Below, piece by piece: positions 1 through 9,800 of a stretch of DNA of 39,152 bases. The notes below the pieces were generated by a model. The model was not told the DNA's origin. It saw only the letters and a list, made by a program, of their open reading frames with translations, and did not search any database. The translations under genes and the position numbers were made by a program. Numbering within the stretch: the first letter of the stretch is position 1; every line of letters starts with the position of its first letter. The stretch is from the NCBI GenBank assembly GCA_001430745.1, contig KQ481993.1:1215879-1255030 (forward strand), read 5' to 3'. This DNA comes from Auxenochlorella pyrenoidosa (Eukaryota > Chlorophyta > Trebouxiophyceae > Chlorellales > Chlorellaceae).

Positions 1-74
1 GCGCCCCCAGCCTGCCCCCGCTCCCGCCCTGCTCCTCCTGCAGCGGCAGCTGGCAGGGCCAGCCGGCGCCTCAC

Positions 75-1537
75 CAGGGGTGCCCCGGGTCTCGGTGCGG
101 CCGGCCCCCCGGGTTCTCGATGCGCCCCATGAACAGCCGCTCTCTGCAGGGGCGGAGCGCGCAGGCGGAATGCTCAGCGGCCCCATCGGTGGGAGGTCGT
201 AGAGCCGGGCTGAGCGCAAACGCGCCGGGCTTGGGCGGGAGGCGGCGCGGGGCGCACGCGCCTGCGGCCGGGCCTGATCTGCTGGCACCACGCGGGGGGC
301 GGGCACTGCTGGGCAGGGCCGTGCGCACAGCAGCAGGCCCCACCTGTGCGTGCCGGCCAGGCGGTGCAGTAGCCGGTCAAAATGCACATAGCTGTCGTCG
401 TCTGTCTGCAGAGCAGGCATGCACAGCAGGCAGACCAGCGAGGGGCGGCGAGGCATGCCACGTCAGCGGCGCGCCCTCGGGAGCGCCAGCGCTGCCAGCA
501 CGCGCAGGCCTGAGTGCAAATCTGCGCACAGCGCAGCTGTAGGGGACGGCAGGGGGCCGTTCACGAGCACGCATGCAGCTGGCAGGCCCTGCCAGTCAAG
601 CCTGTGCATGCCGTAGCGTGCATGTGGGCACGCATGCCCACAGCGTCGACCAAGCAGCCATGTGCACCAGCACAGCCCCGGCAGCTCGGAAATCTTGCAG
701 ACCCGGCCCGGCCCGGCCTGGCCAGGCGGCGGTCCCGGCCCCTTGGCTCGCCGCACCTTCAGGACATGGGTGATCGTCGGATCGGCTGCGGCGAAGCGAA
801 TGATCTCCAGAGTCTGGTGGGTGATGTTGTGGTAGTGCTCTGCAAGAAGGGGGGGGGGGGGGGGCGGCGTGAGGCAGGGGGCCGTAGTGGCGGTCCTGGC
901 TTGACCGCTGCTGGGAAGGGCAGCGCAGGTGCCAAGATTGCGGGGAGGGCACAGCGACGGGGCGGCTGCACAGCCTGCCAGCCCCCGGCGGGGCTGCGGG
1001 GCACGGCGCGTGTGCATGCTGAGCAGCCCCCGGCGGGGCTGCGGGGCACGGCGCGTGTGCATGCCGAGGCCGGCCCTTGCTGGCATGGGCGCCCAATGCG
1101 GCGGGTTGCGGCCTCTTGGCCCTCCCGGCGGCCAGCAGCCATGCCAGCACCCACCTGTGATGTGCCCCAGCACAACCATGTCCCGCCGCTCCACTGCTTC
1201 GGCACGGACCTGGGGGGCACAGCAGGGGCAGCGCCTGCTGGTGAACGCCAGGCCGGGAACAGCCCGGGGCATGCAGCCGCACGCCCGCTCTGCCGAGGCT
1301 GGCGCCGATCGGTGTGCGCGCCCGTGAGGCGCAAGCGCCGCGGCGCCGCGCCCCCGGCTGCCGCGCCCGCCCGGCCCCTCACCGCCTCGAACAGCGTCTC
1401 GTTGGCGGGGCGCGCGAGGAAGAAGCGCAGGCGGTGCGCGCCCGGGTGGGTGCCCCAGGTGGCCCGCACCGCGTCCCGCCTGTCCCGCCGCTCCCCGGCC
1501 GACAGCACGCCCACGTACAGCCGGATGTCTGCTGTGG

Positions 1538-1572
<35 letters not shown>

Positions 1573-2334
1573 GCATGCTGCGCGTGCTCTGTGCGCTGAC
1601 CCTCACGCAGGCGCGTGAGCTGGATGCCGCCGGCCGCCGCGGCCGCTGCCTCGCCCTGCTGCTGCTGCCCCTGCTGCTCCTGTTGCCCACCTGCCTGCTG
1701 CTCTGCATGGCGCAGGCAGGCAGAGTCCACCGCGGCAACGGCTGCCACCGCCGCGTGGTCAAACTGGCTGCCCCAGCAGTGGCACTGCAGGTCAAAGAAG
1801 CTGGCTGCGTTGCGACAGCACCCCTCCTCAGGTGCCTCCTGCAAGCAGCCAGGGCAGCAATGTCGCAGCGGGCCAGGCGGGGTCGGTGCTGCCGGGTGGC
1901 GAACGTCGAGCACACGCCGCGAGTGTGAGAATTTGGCCAGGCGTGCAACACAGGCTCAAAGTCCATGCTACAGGGACGATACCTGGCATGCACTGCAACG
2001 ATGGAGCGAGCCCTCACGCAGCACCCACCTGAATCACAGCGGCATGGTGGTGCGGCAGGCAGCCCGCCCCGGAGAGCTTGGACAGCAGGCGGCGGCAGTC
2101 GGTCGTGTCGGGCATGTCCAAGATGTTGCCGCCATACTGGGGGCAGTCGTGACCCCCCGCCCTATTGGCCCGAGTCGCAGGCAGCACCCCTGCCAGCAAG
2201 GCAGCGGCCAGGATTGCGGCGGCTGCGTGCGGTAGGGCGCACCACGCCAGGCTGCGGCAGTGCCGCTGGCGGCGCAACGGTGGACGCTGCTGCAGGCCGC
2301 AGGGCTGCCCCTGGGCTGCCTGCACCAGCCTCAT
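75..2334 (-). CDS. GT31 family galactosyltransferase-like protein, membrane anchored (3' end outside window)
   Basis: Family 31 glycosyltransferases transfer galactose or related sugars in the Golgi lumen. Exons in transcript order: 2334-2029, 1838-1383, 1209-1155, 839-757, 405-344, 143-75; all donors are GT and all phases match. The start at 2334 is the ATG just before a basic stretch and a hydrophobic anchor (about residues 29-52). A lumenal Cys-rich segment follows (eight Cys, including CC and CxC), then a polyQ tract coded by CAG repeats. The catalytic region begins with RLYVGVLSAGERRDRRDAV and RATWG, continues with EHYHNITHQTLEIIRF, and has the DxD metal/nucleotide-sugar motif in TDDDSYVHFDRLL. 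The last visible exon carries LFMGRIENPGGRPHRDPG, matching the family's region after DxD. The rest of the catalytic domain (for example the ED-containing block) lies beyond base 1. Donor and acceptor sugars cannot be read from sequence. It is divergent from NOP10. Confidence 0.85.
979..1064. repeat. Two-copy 45-bp direct repeat inside a GT31 intron
   Basis: A 45-base unit beginning CAGCCCCCGGCGGGG starts at 979 and again at 1024, and the second copy stops after about 41 bases. It lies in the intron between the 55-base and 83-base exons of the GT31 gene, so it does not alter the protein. A G-run of about 16 near 850 in the same intron is the complement of a C-rich tract before the acceptor. 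Confidence 0.85.
1533..1572. repeat. CTG/CAG trinucleotide repeat coding polyglutamine
   Basis: On the minus strand this is an uninterrupted CAG run coding about ten consecutive Gln in the GT31 stem region, just before the catalytic block. Further short Q and A runs follow upstream in the same exon. Length polymorphism between strains would be expected. Confidence 0.85.
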
Positions 2335-2689
2335 CACCTCGACAGAGCGCCAAGCGTGGCTGGGGCAGCCAACGGAGGGGTGCCGCAGCTTCTGGCAGCC
2401 GGCTGAGCAGAACTCAAAGTAGGAGAGCCCGCAGGGACGGGGCTCTGACCGAGCAATGTGGAGACCTGCTCTAACAGATCGGATCAATGTGAAAGCCTAT
2501 GCAACGAGGGCACTGTCGCGCTGGCGCCCAGCACAGTTCACGTCCTCTCAGGCTGCTTCTTCACAATTTGGGTAGTGATACCAGCTGTGTTTACGCCCAC
2601 CAGACTGTCTTTGCGTGCCCCGAGCTCGCCCATCACTCCCAAAGGTCCTAGCACCGTCGTCCTTCAACCCCCAGAGGGCCCCAGCAGCC
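2335..2689. promoter_or_regulatory. Shared upstream region of divergent GT31 and NOP10
   Basis: These 355 bases separate the two start codons and must hold both 5' UTRs and both promoters unless unseen non-coding exons exist. I see no clear TATA box and no further gene. The less GC-rich stretch around 2520-2600 is the likeliest promoter core, by inference only. Confidence 0.5.
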
Positions 2690-3112
2690 ATGTATCTCAT
2701 GTACTACACGGACGACAACGGCGAGCGGGTGTACACCCTCAAGGTGCGGCATGCAGGGGGTCTGGGGCACTCGGGACCACGGAACGAGCGGCGCGAGGCA
2801 CGAGCGAGCTGTTGTTGACATGCACAGAACATGCAGTGTGCCGCAGGAGCGCTCGCGAACAGCCGGGCCAAGGCCCCGCCCGCCCGCCGCCCGCAAGCCG
2901 CTGCCCACCCTGGCGGACCTGCCTCGACAACCCCGTGCCTCCACCCCTGTCCATCGACACCTGCGCTGCAGAAGGCGGCCCCAGACGGCACCCCAACCAT
3001 GTCAGCGCACCCGGCGCGCTTCTCGCCGGACGACAAGTTCAGCCGCGAGCGCACAACGTGCAAGAAGCGGTTTAATCTGCTGCCCACGCAGCAGCCGGCA
3101 GTCAAGTACTGA
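2690..3112 (+). CDS. NOP10: H/ACA ribonucleoprotein complex subunit NOP10
   Basis: NOP10 is a small core protein of H/ACA snoRNPs, which guide pseudouridylation of rRNA and snRNA in the nucleolus with dyskerin, NHP2 and GAR1. Two exons, 2690-2743 and 2972-3112, join in phase 0 to give exactly 64 residues, the usual eukaryotic length. The start [18 protein letters not shown] and the second-exon motifs [22 protein letters not shown] and [11 protein letters not shown] at the stop are family hallmarks. The intron is GT-AG. The gene is complete with no oddities. It is divergent from GT31 and convergent with the unknown membrane protein downstream. Confidence 0.97.
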
Positions 3113-3709
3113 ATGTCAGCAGCAGCCTCTGCGCAGAGAGCCCCAGCCCCAGACTGGCGGCGTGCCGCATTTCTGACTGCCTGCTGTGACTGCTTCGGCT
3201 GCTCTCTGTTCCCTGCGTGGCACTCGTGGCCAGGCGCATCGTGGGAAACTGCCTGCGCAGCCCAGCTCCCTTGACTCTTGACCAAACTTTCCGACCTGAC
3301 ACACCCAAATTTTCCCTGACGCCTGTCTGACATGTTTGCCCTCAGCGCTCCCGCCACCTTCGTTCCTGCCCTCATGTGCACGCTCCGTTACGTGCCGCTG
3401 CGGCCATGGCCGTCAACCTAATGTAAACCTAGAACAAGGCAGCTTGCCTGCTTGCCAGCTGCAGCCCAAAGCAGCCATGGTTGGAGGACAGGCAGACGAC
3501 AAGCGGAATACCTTGCGACAAGATGATGCCCCAAAAAGGTGGCGCAAGCTGCACCAGGGCAGATGCCTCGACGGAGCGGCTGGGCAAGGTGGGCCACACA
3601 CTGCTTGCCAGCGCGTGTGCACAGAATGAATTAGGGGTACAGAGGGGGGTAAACTACACAAAACGGTGCAGCTCAGCGTGGTGCAGAAGCCCTCAGTGGG
3701 CAAGCAGAA
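3113..3709. other. Intergenic, between convergent NOP10 and the unknown membrane protein
   Basis: This holds the two 3' UTRs. A TGTAA at 3422-3426, the known polyadenylation motif of chlorophytes, lies about 310 bases after the NOP10 stop and is a plausible poly(A) signal. I see no coding region here. Confidence 0.4.
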
Positions 3710-6167
3710 CTAGTAGTTGATGTTGTCTAGAGGGCATGTGCTCATGTGAGGAAGGGCGAGGCATAGAGGCTGTGGCGCACATCCAGCAGCTCCTGGGATT
3801 TCAGGTGTTGGCATGCAGGCGAGCAAAGCACTGGGATCCAGAGTAAACGGGCAGACGGATGCAACACACCGACCGGCACCCAGTAGCCTCACCGCTTGCC
3901 TGTCGCAGCGGCCCAGGCGGCTGCCTCATCCGCCGCCACAACCAGGAGGGGCGCCAGCAGCGCCTGCTGCTGCTCGACATCACGATGCCTGCTCGCGGGG
4001 GCCCGCCGCCAGCCGTGGTGAGCCACATCAACAGCCAGCAGCGCCACGCACACTAGGGCCACAACCACGGCACCAACAAAGACGGCATCCACAGCTGCCA
4101 GCAACGCGGCCTGGCTGCCCGCACCGCCGGCCTCTGCTGGCAGGATGCCTTGCTGCTGCTGTCCCTGCTGCTGCTGCTGCTGTAGGGACAGCAGCTGCGC
4201 CAGGACTGCCTCACTGATTGCGCCCTGCAGCTGCACCCGACTGCCTGCGCTGCCTGTGCTGCTGCCGGCGCCCGCCGCGGCCCGCCGGCCAAGAGCTTGT
4301 GCAGGAGTGGCCAGCTCGTCCAGAAGCGAAGCCGGGCTGCGGCTGGCACGCTGCTTCAGGACTACGATGACGCGGACCCGCAGCACCGGAGGGCTGCCCT
4401 GCGCCACCTGCACCCCGGGCAGCGCCGGCTGCAGCTGCTGCAGGGCCGGCATGCGCGGGCCAAACAGCTTGACAGGCTGCCAGGCCTCCTCCTCTCCTGC
4501 CATGGCCGCACCAGCCTGCAGCCGGCGGGGGGCAGCAGGCGCGGGTTGAGCAGAGCGGCATGCCTCATGTAGCGCACAACACTGCTGTCATGAGCAGCAC
4601 ACCTGGGGCTGCAGGGCATGCTGTCCTGCCACCCCATCCCCTGCACTGCTTCAGCCTCTCTCACACTGGGTGCAGAGGTCTCGGCCTTGCCAGCCGCACG
4701 GTCTGTCCATCTGTTCAGAACGTGCCGCGCCCACCGGAGCACGCAAGAGAGGGCCAGCACCAAAGCCCCAAGCACCCTTGGCCGTGGCCTGCACCTCGGC
4801 ATCACCCTCGATCTACACCCCGCCGTGCCCAACCAGGCAGCACCCACCTCGCGCGCCTCCAGCATCCCCCTCCTGCCCGGCAGCTCCATCTCGTCCACGT
4901 CATCGCGGTACTCGTCATCAAAGGCGGCCATGGGCAGCCGCTGCTCGTCGTCGCCGCCTTGCTCGGCAGCAGCGCGCAGGGCCGCCAGCTGCTCATCTGC
5001 AGCCGCGGCAGCCGCGGCGACCGCGGCTGCCCGCTCGCGAGCGACCGCGGCTGCCTGGCCCGCTACGCTGCCAGCCAGGCTGCCTGCGGCTGCCGAGCTG
5101 TCCACCCATGGTGCAGCCTCAGCACGTTCGCTGTCGCCAGCTGCCGCAGCGCCCTGCCAAGATGCAGGCAGACGCAGCGTGCGAGCCAGGGCGCTGGCAG
5201 CGGCGCGCAGCGGCGAGGGGCGCTCAACCGTGATGCGCTCGACTGCAATGACCTCGATGCTGGAGGGCGAGTGGGGCCCAGTCTGTAGGGCGGAGGGGAA
5301 GGGACCGGGCTGGGCTCAGTTGCCTACGCAACATCATTGAGGTTGCAAGATCTGCAATGTGCAGATTGGTTTGGCCAGTCAGTTGCAACCCGCACCGGTG
5401 ACACCTACCCGGCAATTCAAACTGCCTTGCAGTGAGACCCTGCCAACCTCACCTGTGCCGCAAGCAGCTTGTTGACCAGCTCCTCAAGGGTGGTCCCCTC
5501 GCCCACTTCCAGCTGGGTGTGATCGGGAAGATGCAGGGTGGCATGCAGTGGCTGGTCATAGCTGTTGGCAGCTGCGCCTGGTGCCCTGATGGGTGCCGCG
5601 AGGCCGCGGCCGCCAACCGCCGGCTGCAGGTGCCAAGGCGCCCATGTTGCAGCCTCAAAGCGGCGGGCCCACATGCCAGCGCCCTCCATCCAGGCGGGCT
5701 CCCTGAGCAGCATGAAATGGGCGCCTGCTGCTCCTAGCAGGAGCAGCGAGGCAATGGCCAGAGAGGCGCGGAGGGCGCCGCCACCGACCTGCAGAGAGCA
5801 AGGCGGCAGGTCGCTCGGGGCTCAAAACGGTTTTACAGAAAGCCTCAGGTGTGTGCAGGACTGCTGGGACGCCAGCAGGGAGCGACAGCTGCAGCAGGAT
5901 GACAGCCCACCCATCACATCCACTTCCTGTCTGGTGTCCCGCGGCCCTTCCCGCTATGATCCGACTCACGTGCATGGCACCTTGAAGCGTGGGTGCAGGC
6001 CAGCCGGGGCTGCAAGCGAAGAGTGAGTCGTTTGCCGACAGCAGCTGCCGGCTGCTGAGTTCAAGCGGGCTGCTGCAACAGCGGCTTTCGATGGCAGGGT
6101 TGGAGTACACACGGAGACGAGATGTGTCATAGGCAGCGACAGGATCCGTTCCGTTTCGAAAAGCCAT
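3710..6167 (-). CDS. Unknown protein with N- and C-terminal membrane segments
   Basis: I do not recognise the family. Four exons fit in phase 0: 6167-5970, 5788-5453, 5282-4848, 4515-3894/3893. They encode about 530 residues. The last exon is unresolved. Either a GC donor (CAG then GCAAGC near 3900) joins to 3792, or the GT donor at 3892 joins to 3830; both reach the stop at 3710 and end in CPLDNINY. A hydrophobic segment lies near residues 70-88 (RASLAIASLLLLGAAG). The middle is Ala/Glu-rich and probably helical or coiled, with an acidic stretch DDEYRDDVDEMELPG. A Gln-rich run precedes a long hydrophobic helix (VDAVFVGAVVVALVCVALL) and a short tail. The overall shape is a membrane protein with a large loop between two anchors. 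Function is unknown. Confidence 0.65.
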
Positions 6168-6878
6168 GCTGTGCTGGGCAGATCACGCTGGCGCTGGCAC
6201 TTGCTGCTGTCCGAGAGAAGATCCTCGCAAAGCTTCAGCCACCTGGCCCCATCTGTTCAAAAGCTTTGGGTTTGGTGGCAATGCTAGTGCATGGAACTGC
6301 CGAGCCGGAGAGGCTCTCCACGACTGCTCAATGCATACATGGCAGGCTGTGACGCATGACCACTGCTGTTTCGAAATGAAGCATGCAACTGCCCCTTTCA
6401 TGTCCCTTTCCACTGACGGCCCTGTCAATGTACAGTGAGCATGAGCATGAGACTTGTGAGTACACTACGCAGCTCTGCGTGTTGTGAGAACCCCCGGAGC
6501 ACACAGGCAGCATGCCGTCATGCATGGTGTCAGGTCAGGAAACCACGCTGTGCTAATGAGTGCGAGCAACTGCCACTCGCAGTACATTGATTGGAATGAA
6601 TTTGGCGGCGTCAAAGCATGGACATTCAGAGCTGTGTCTCCCCTGTCACTAGGTGGAGAGGCCTCGAGCAGCGACAGGGCGGCATGCTGCGCCGCTGCTG
6701 CCGTCCAGGCTCTGCAGTATGGCGGAGGACTGCCAAGCAAAGGGCTCTCAGTTATGAACCGACGCAAGCGTTCGCGGCACAGGCCGCCCGCCGAGCAGCC
6801 CTTTGCGGGCCTGCAGGCCGAAGACGCTGGGTGCGCTGCCCCGCCGTGCCCAGCAGCTAGGCCAGACTCTGCTCTGAG
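6168..6878. promoter_or_regulatory. Shared upstream region of divergent unknown membrane gene and SWAP
   Basis: About 710 bases lie between the two predicted start codons. No coding exon with conserved character is visible. An ATG near 6719 opens only a dozen codons before a stop and could be a short upstream ORF of SWAP. An unseen 5' UTR exon is possible. Confidence 0.4.
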
Positions 6879-9800
6879 ATGTTCGAGAGGGGATCGCAGA
6901 CATCGACTGCTCCGCAGCCGCCAACTTCGCAGCTGTTGGCCGGCCCCGCCCCGCCCGTGCGACTGCCGCCACGGCGCTTCCACCCAACCTCCACACCGCG
7001 CCTGTGCAGGCTTGAGGGCCTGTCTGTCTTCGGAGTGCCTGCGGAGCTCTTCAGCGGCACGTTTGAAGAGGGTCAGGAGCTGGTGCCTGTGCACGGCGAT
7101 GAGAGCGACCTGGCTGATGTGAGGGGCACCGCTCCTCCTGTTGGCCAATCAAGCAGGGGCGCAGCACTGCCTGCCACTGCATCATGTGCCACCTGCAGCT
7201 GTCAGATGCTGTGCAAGTTGCACGCTGGCCTTAATCCTGCTCTGCTCTGCCACCCTCTGCGCTGGCGCACCTCGCTCCTCCTCACCACCCTGCAAGCCTC
7301 TCTCCTCACTGCCTGGCCTTGCCTGGCCTTGCTTGCCCTGCCCCTCAGCGCTGGGACGTGCGGCTACTGCTGGAACCCGCTGCCCTCGCCGCCGCTTCCC
7401 AGGGCCGGCTGCTCAGCAGCGGCGCCGCCGCCGCTGCAGAGGCTGCCGCGCTCGCGGCCGAGGGTGCCGGCGCCAGCTGGGAGGCGCTGCAACGCGAGCG
7501 GTACCGCGACCTCGACCCCCGCAGGGAGCATGAGCTGCAGGTCAGGGGCCTTGCTGGACGTTAAGAGTGAGGCAGCAGCCTGCCCCTCTTTGGGCAGGCA
7601 TGGGTGAATCATGGGCTGCAGGCACCAGCAATTGCGGGCTGAGGATGCTGCTGCAGCGGCAGCTGCGCCACCCACGACCCAGCGCTGGGAGCAAGGGGGC
7701 CCGGGGTCGTACCAGGCAGCCGCCCGCGCATGCACTCTCCAATCCCGCTGAGAGGTCCCATGGGACCCCCCCCCCCCCCTGCAACCCAGGCCACGCCTGC
7801 CATGCCCCTTTCGACTGCCTTCTGCAGCACCACGGCCGCCTGCTGCCCCCCACTGGCCGCATGTACTACGCGGGAGGAGGGGAGGGCAGCGATGAGGAGG
7901 CAGCAGCAGAGCGCAGAAGCGCCGGCGGGGCTGCTGCTGCAGAGTATGAGGGCGCGCTCCCGGCCCCTCCGGCATTCGAGGGCGCTTTGCCGCCCCCGCC
8001 GCTGCCACCGCCGCCAGCGCCGCCGCCCCTCTCAGCCGTGCCCTTTGACTATAGACCGGAGCAGCCGGGGGCAGGGCAGGGGCCCTACGCCGCGATGGGT
8101 TTCAGCTACGGCGAGGAAGAGGGCGAGCAGGGTGTGGAGGCTCCGCAGCAGCCTCAACCAGAGCAGCGCCAGCAGCAGCAGCAGCAGCAGGCAACGCAGG
8201 AGGAGCTGCCCTTCTCGGCGCCCTTCCTCATCCCGGAGCGCCTGCGGGCGCACCTCCCCGCGACGCAGCGCCAGTACAAGGTGCGTGCGAGCGACCAGCA
8301 GCCCGAGACGGCACCCCATGGGCGGCCCTGTGCTTGCGCTGGGCGGCGTGTGCCCCTGGCTGCTGTTCCCCCGCTGGTCGTGCATTGTATGGGGCGGCTG
8401 GACGAGCGGCGATGTATCGGGCGCTTGGAGCTGAGCCATGCCAGCAGGCCCGCGACTGCTGCCGCCAACGCCGGTCCTGACACTGGCTGATGTGCTGCTG
8501 CCGCCTGCCCCGCCCGCCCCTGCAGGTGCTGCGCCAGACTGCCGACTTTGTGCGGGGCGGCGGCCCGCAGCTTGAGGTGCTGCTGCGCGTGAAGCAGGCG
8601 GGCAGCCCGGCCTTTGCCTTCCTGGACCCCTCGGACCGCCTGCACCCGTTCTACAGGTGCAGGCCCGCCGCCGCCGCGCGCCCAGCCCTCTCCCCCTGCG
8701 CCCCACCAGCGCGGAGCCCTCATGCTGTTCCCTGGCTGCTCCCGCTGGCAGTGCCCGCTCCTTTGCCCTCGGATCGGGGCTGCAGGGCGCCTTGACATGA
8801 TCTGCCTGCTCGTCCTCTTGCTGTTCATGCATGAGTCGGCTGGCGGCTGCCCACCCCTCCCCTCTGCCACCAGCTGCCGCTCGTTCATGCGTGCCGAACG
8901 CGGGCCGCTGCGCTGCGCAGGTGGCTTGTGGAGTGCAGCGCCGAGGAACGTGCCGAGATCAGCGCAGCTCCGGGGGTGCAGGCGCCGGCATCAGCAGAGA
9001 CATTCCAGCAGCCCCAGCAGGCCCAGCAGCAGCCTCAGCAGCAGGATGGCGATTCGGTGGCCTGCACCGGCGGCCCAGAGGTGGCGGGAGCTGAGCTGGC
9101 AGAGGCAGAGGAGGAAGAACAACTAGTGGAGTACGGCCCAGCGCTGCCGCCCCCGCCAGATGCGCTGACACTGCTTGGCCAGTACAACGACAGCTGGCAG
9201 CAGCTGCGAGACCAGAGCCCGCGGCAGCCAGCGGGGACAGGCGTGGCAGATGGGCTGCAGCCGGAGCAGGCAGAGTGCTCGGAAGAGGCCGAGGGTCCGC
9301 ACAAGCTGCTGCCTGACGCTGCAGAGCCTGGAGACATGGCTGGGCAGGAGGGCGGTGCAGCTTTGCAGTCTGGCAGTGAGCAGCAAGTTGAGGAGCAGCC
9401 TGCAGAAGCAGCGGCAGCACCAGCAGCGGCGGGTGGTGCGCCAGCAGAGGCAGGGTCTGGCTCGGTGCAGGCCGACGAGGGAGGGGAGCAGCCACCACCG
9501 CCAGCGGGGCTGCCACCAGATGTCTGGGCCATCATGCACAAGCTTGCGAAGTTTGTTCAGGTGGGTGCAGGCAGCAACGGGGCGCGCGTGAAGGCTCAAG
9601 CGTGCACATGCTCTGGCCTGACAGTCGTGCGCATGTCGCAACCACCCTCCACCCTAACTCAAGCAGGCTGCCTGCCACACCTGCAGTCTGCAGAGGGGCA
9701 GCACCCGCCGTCCCGCCTCTGCCTGTGCAAGGTTCCTCAGCTGCTGCTTGCTTTGCAGCTCCCCCCTCTCCTTGTCTTGTATTGATCTGTGCCCGCCCAG

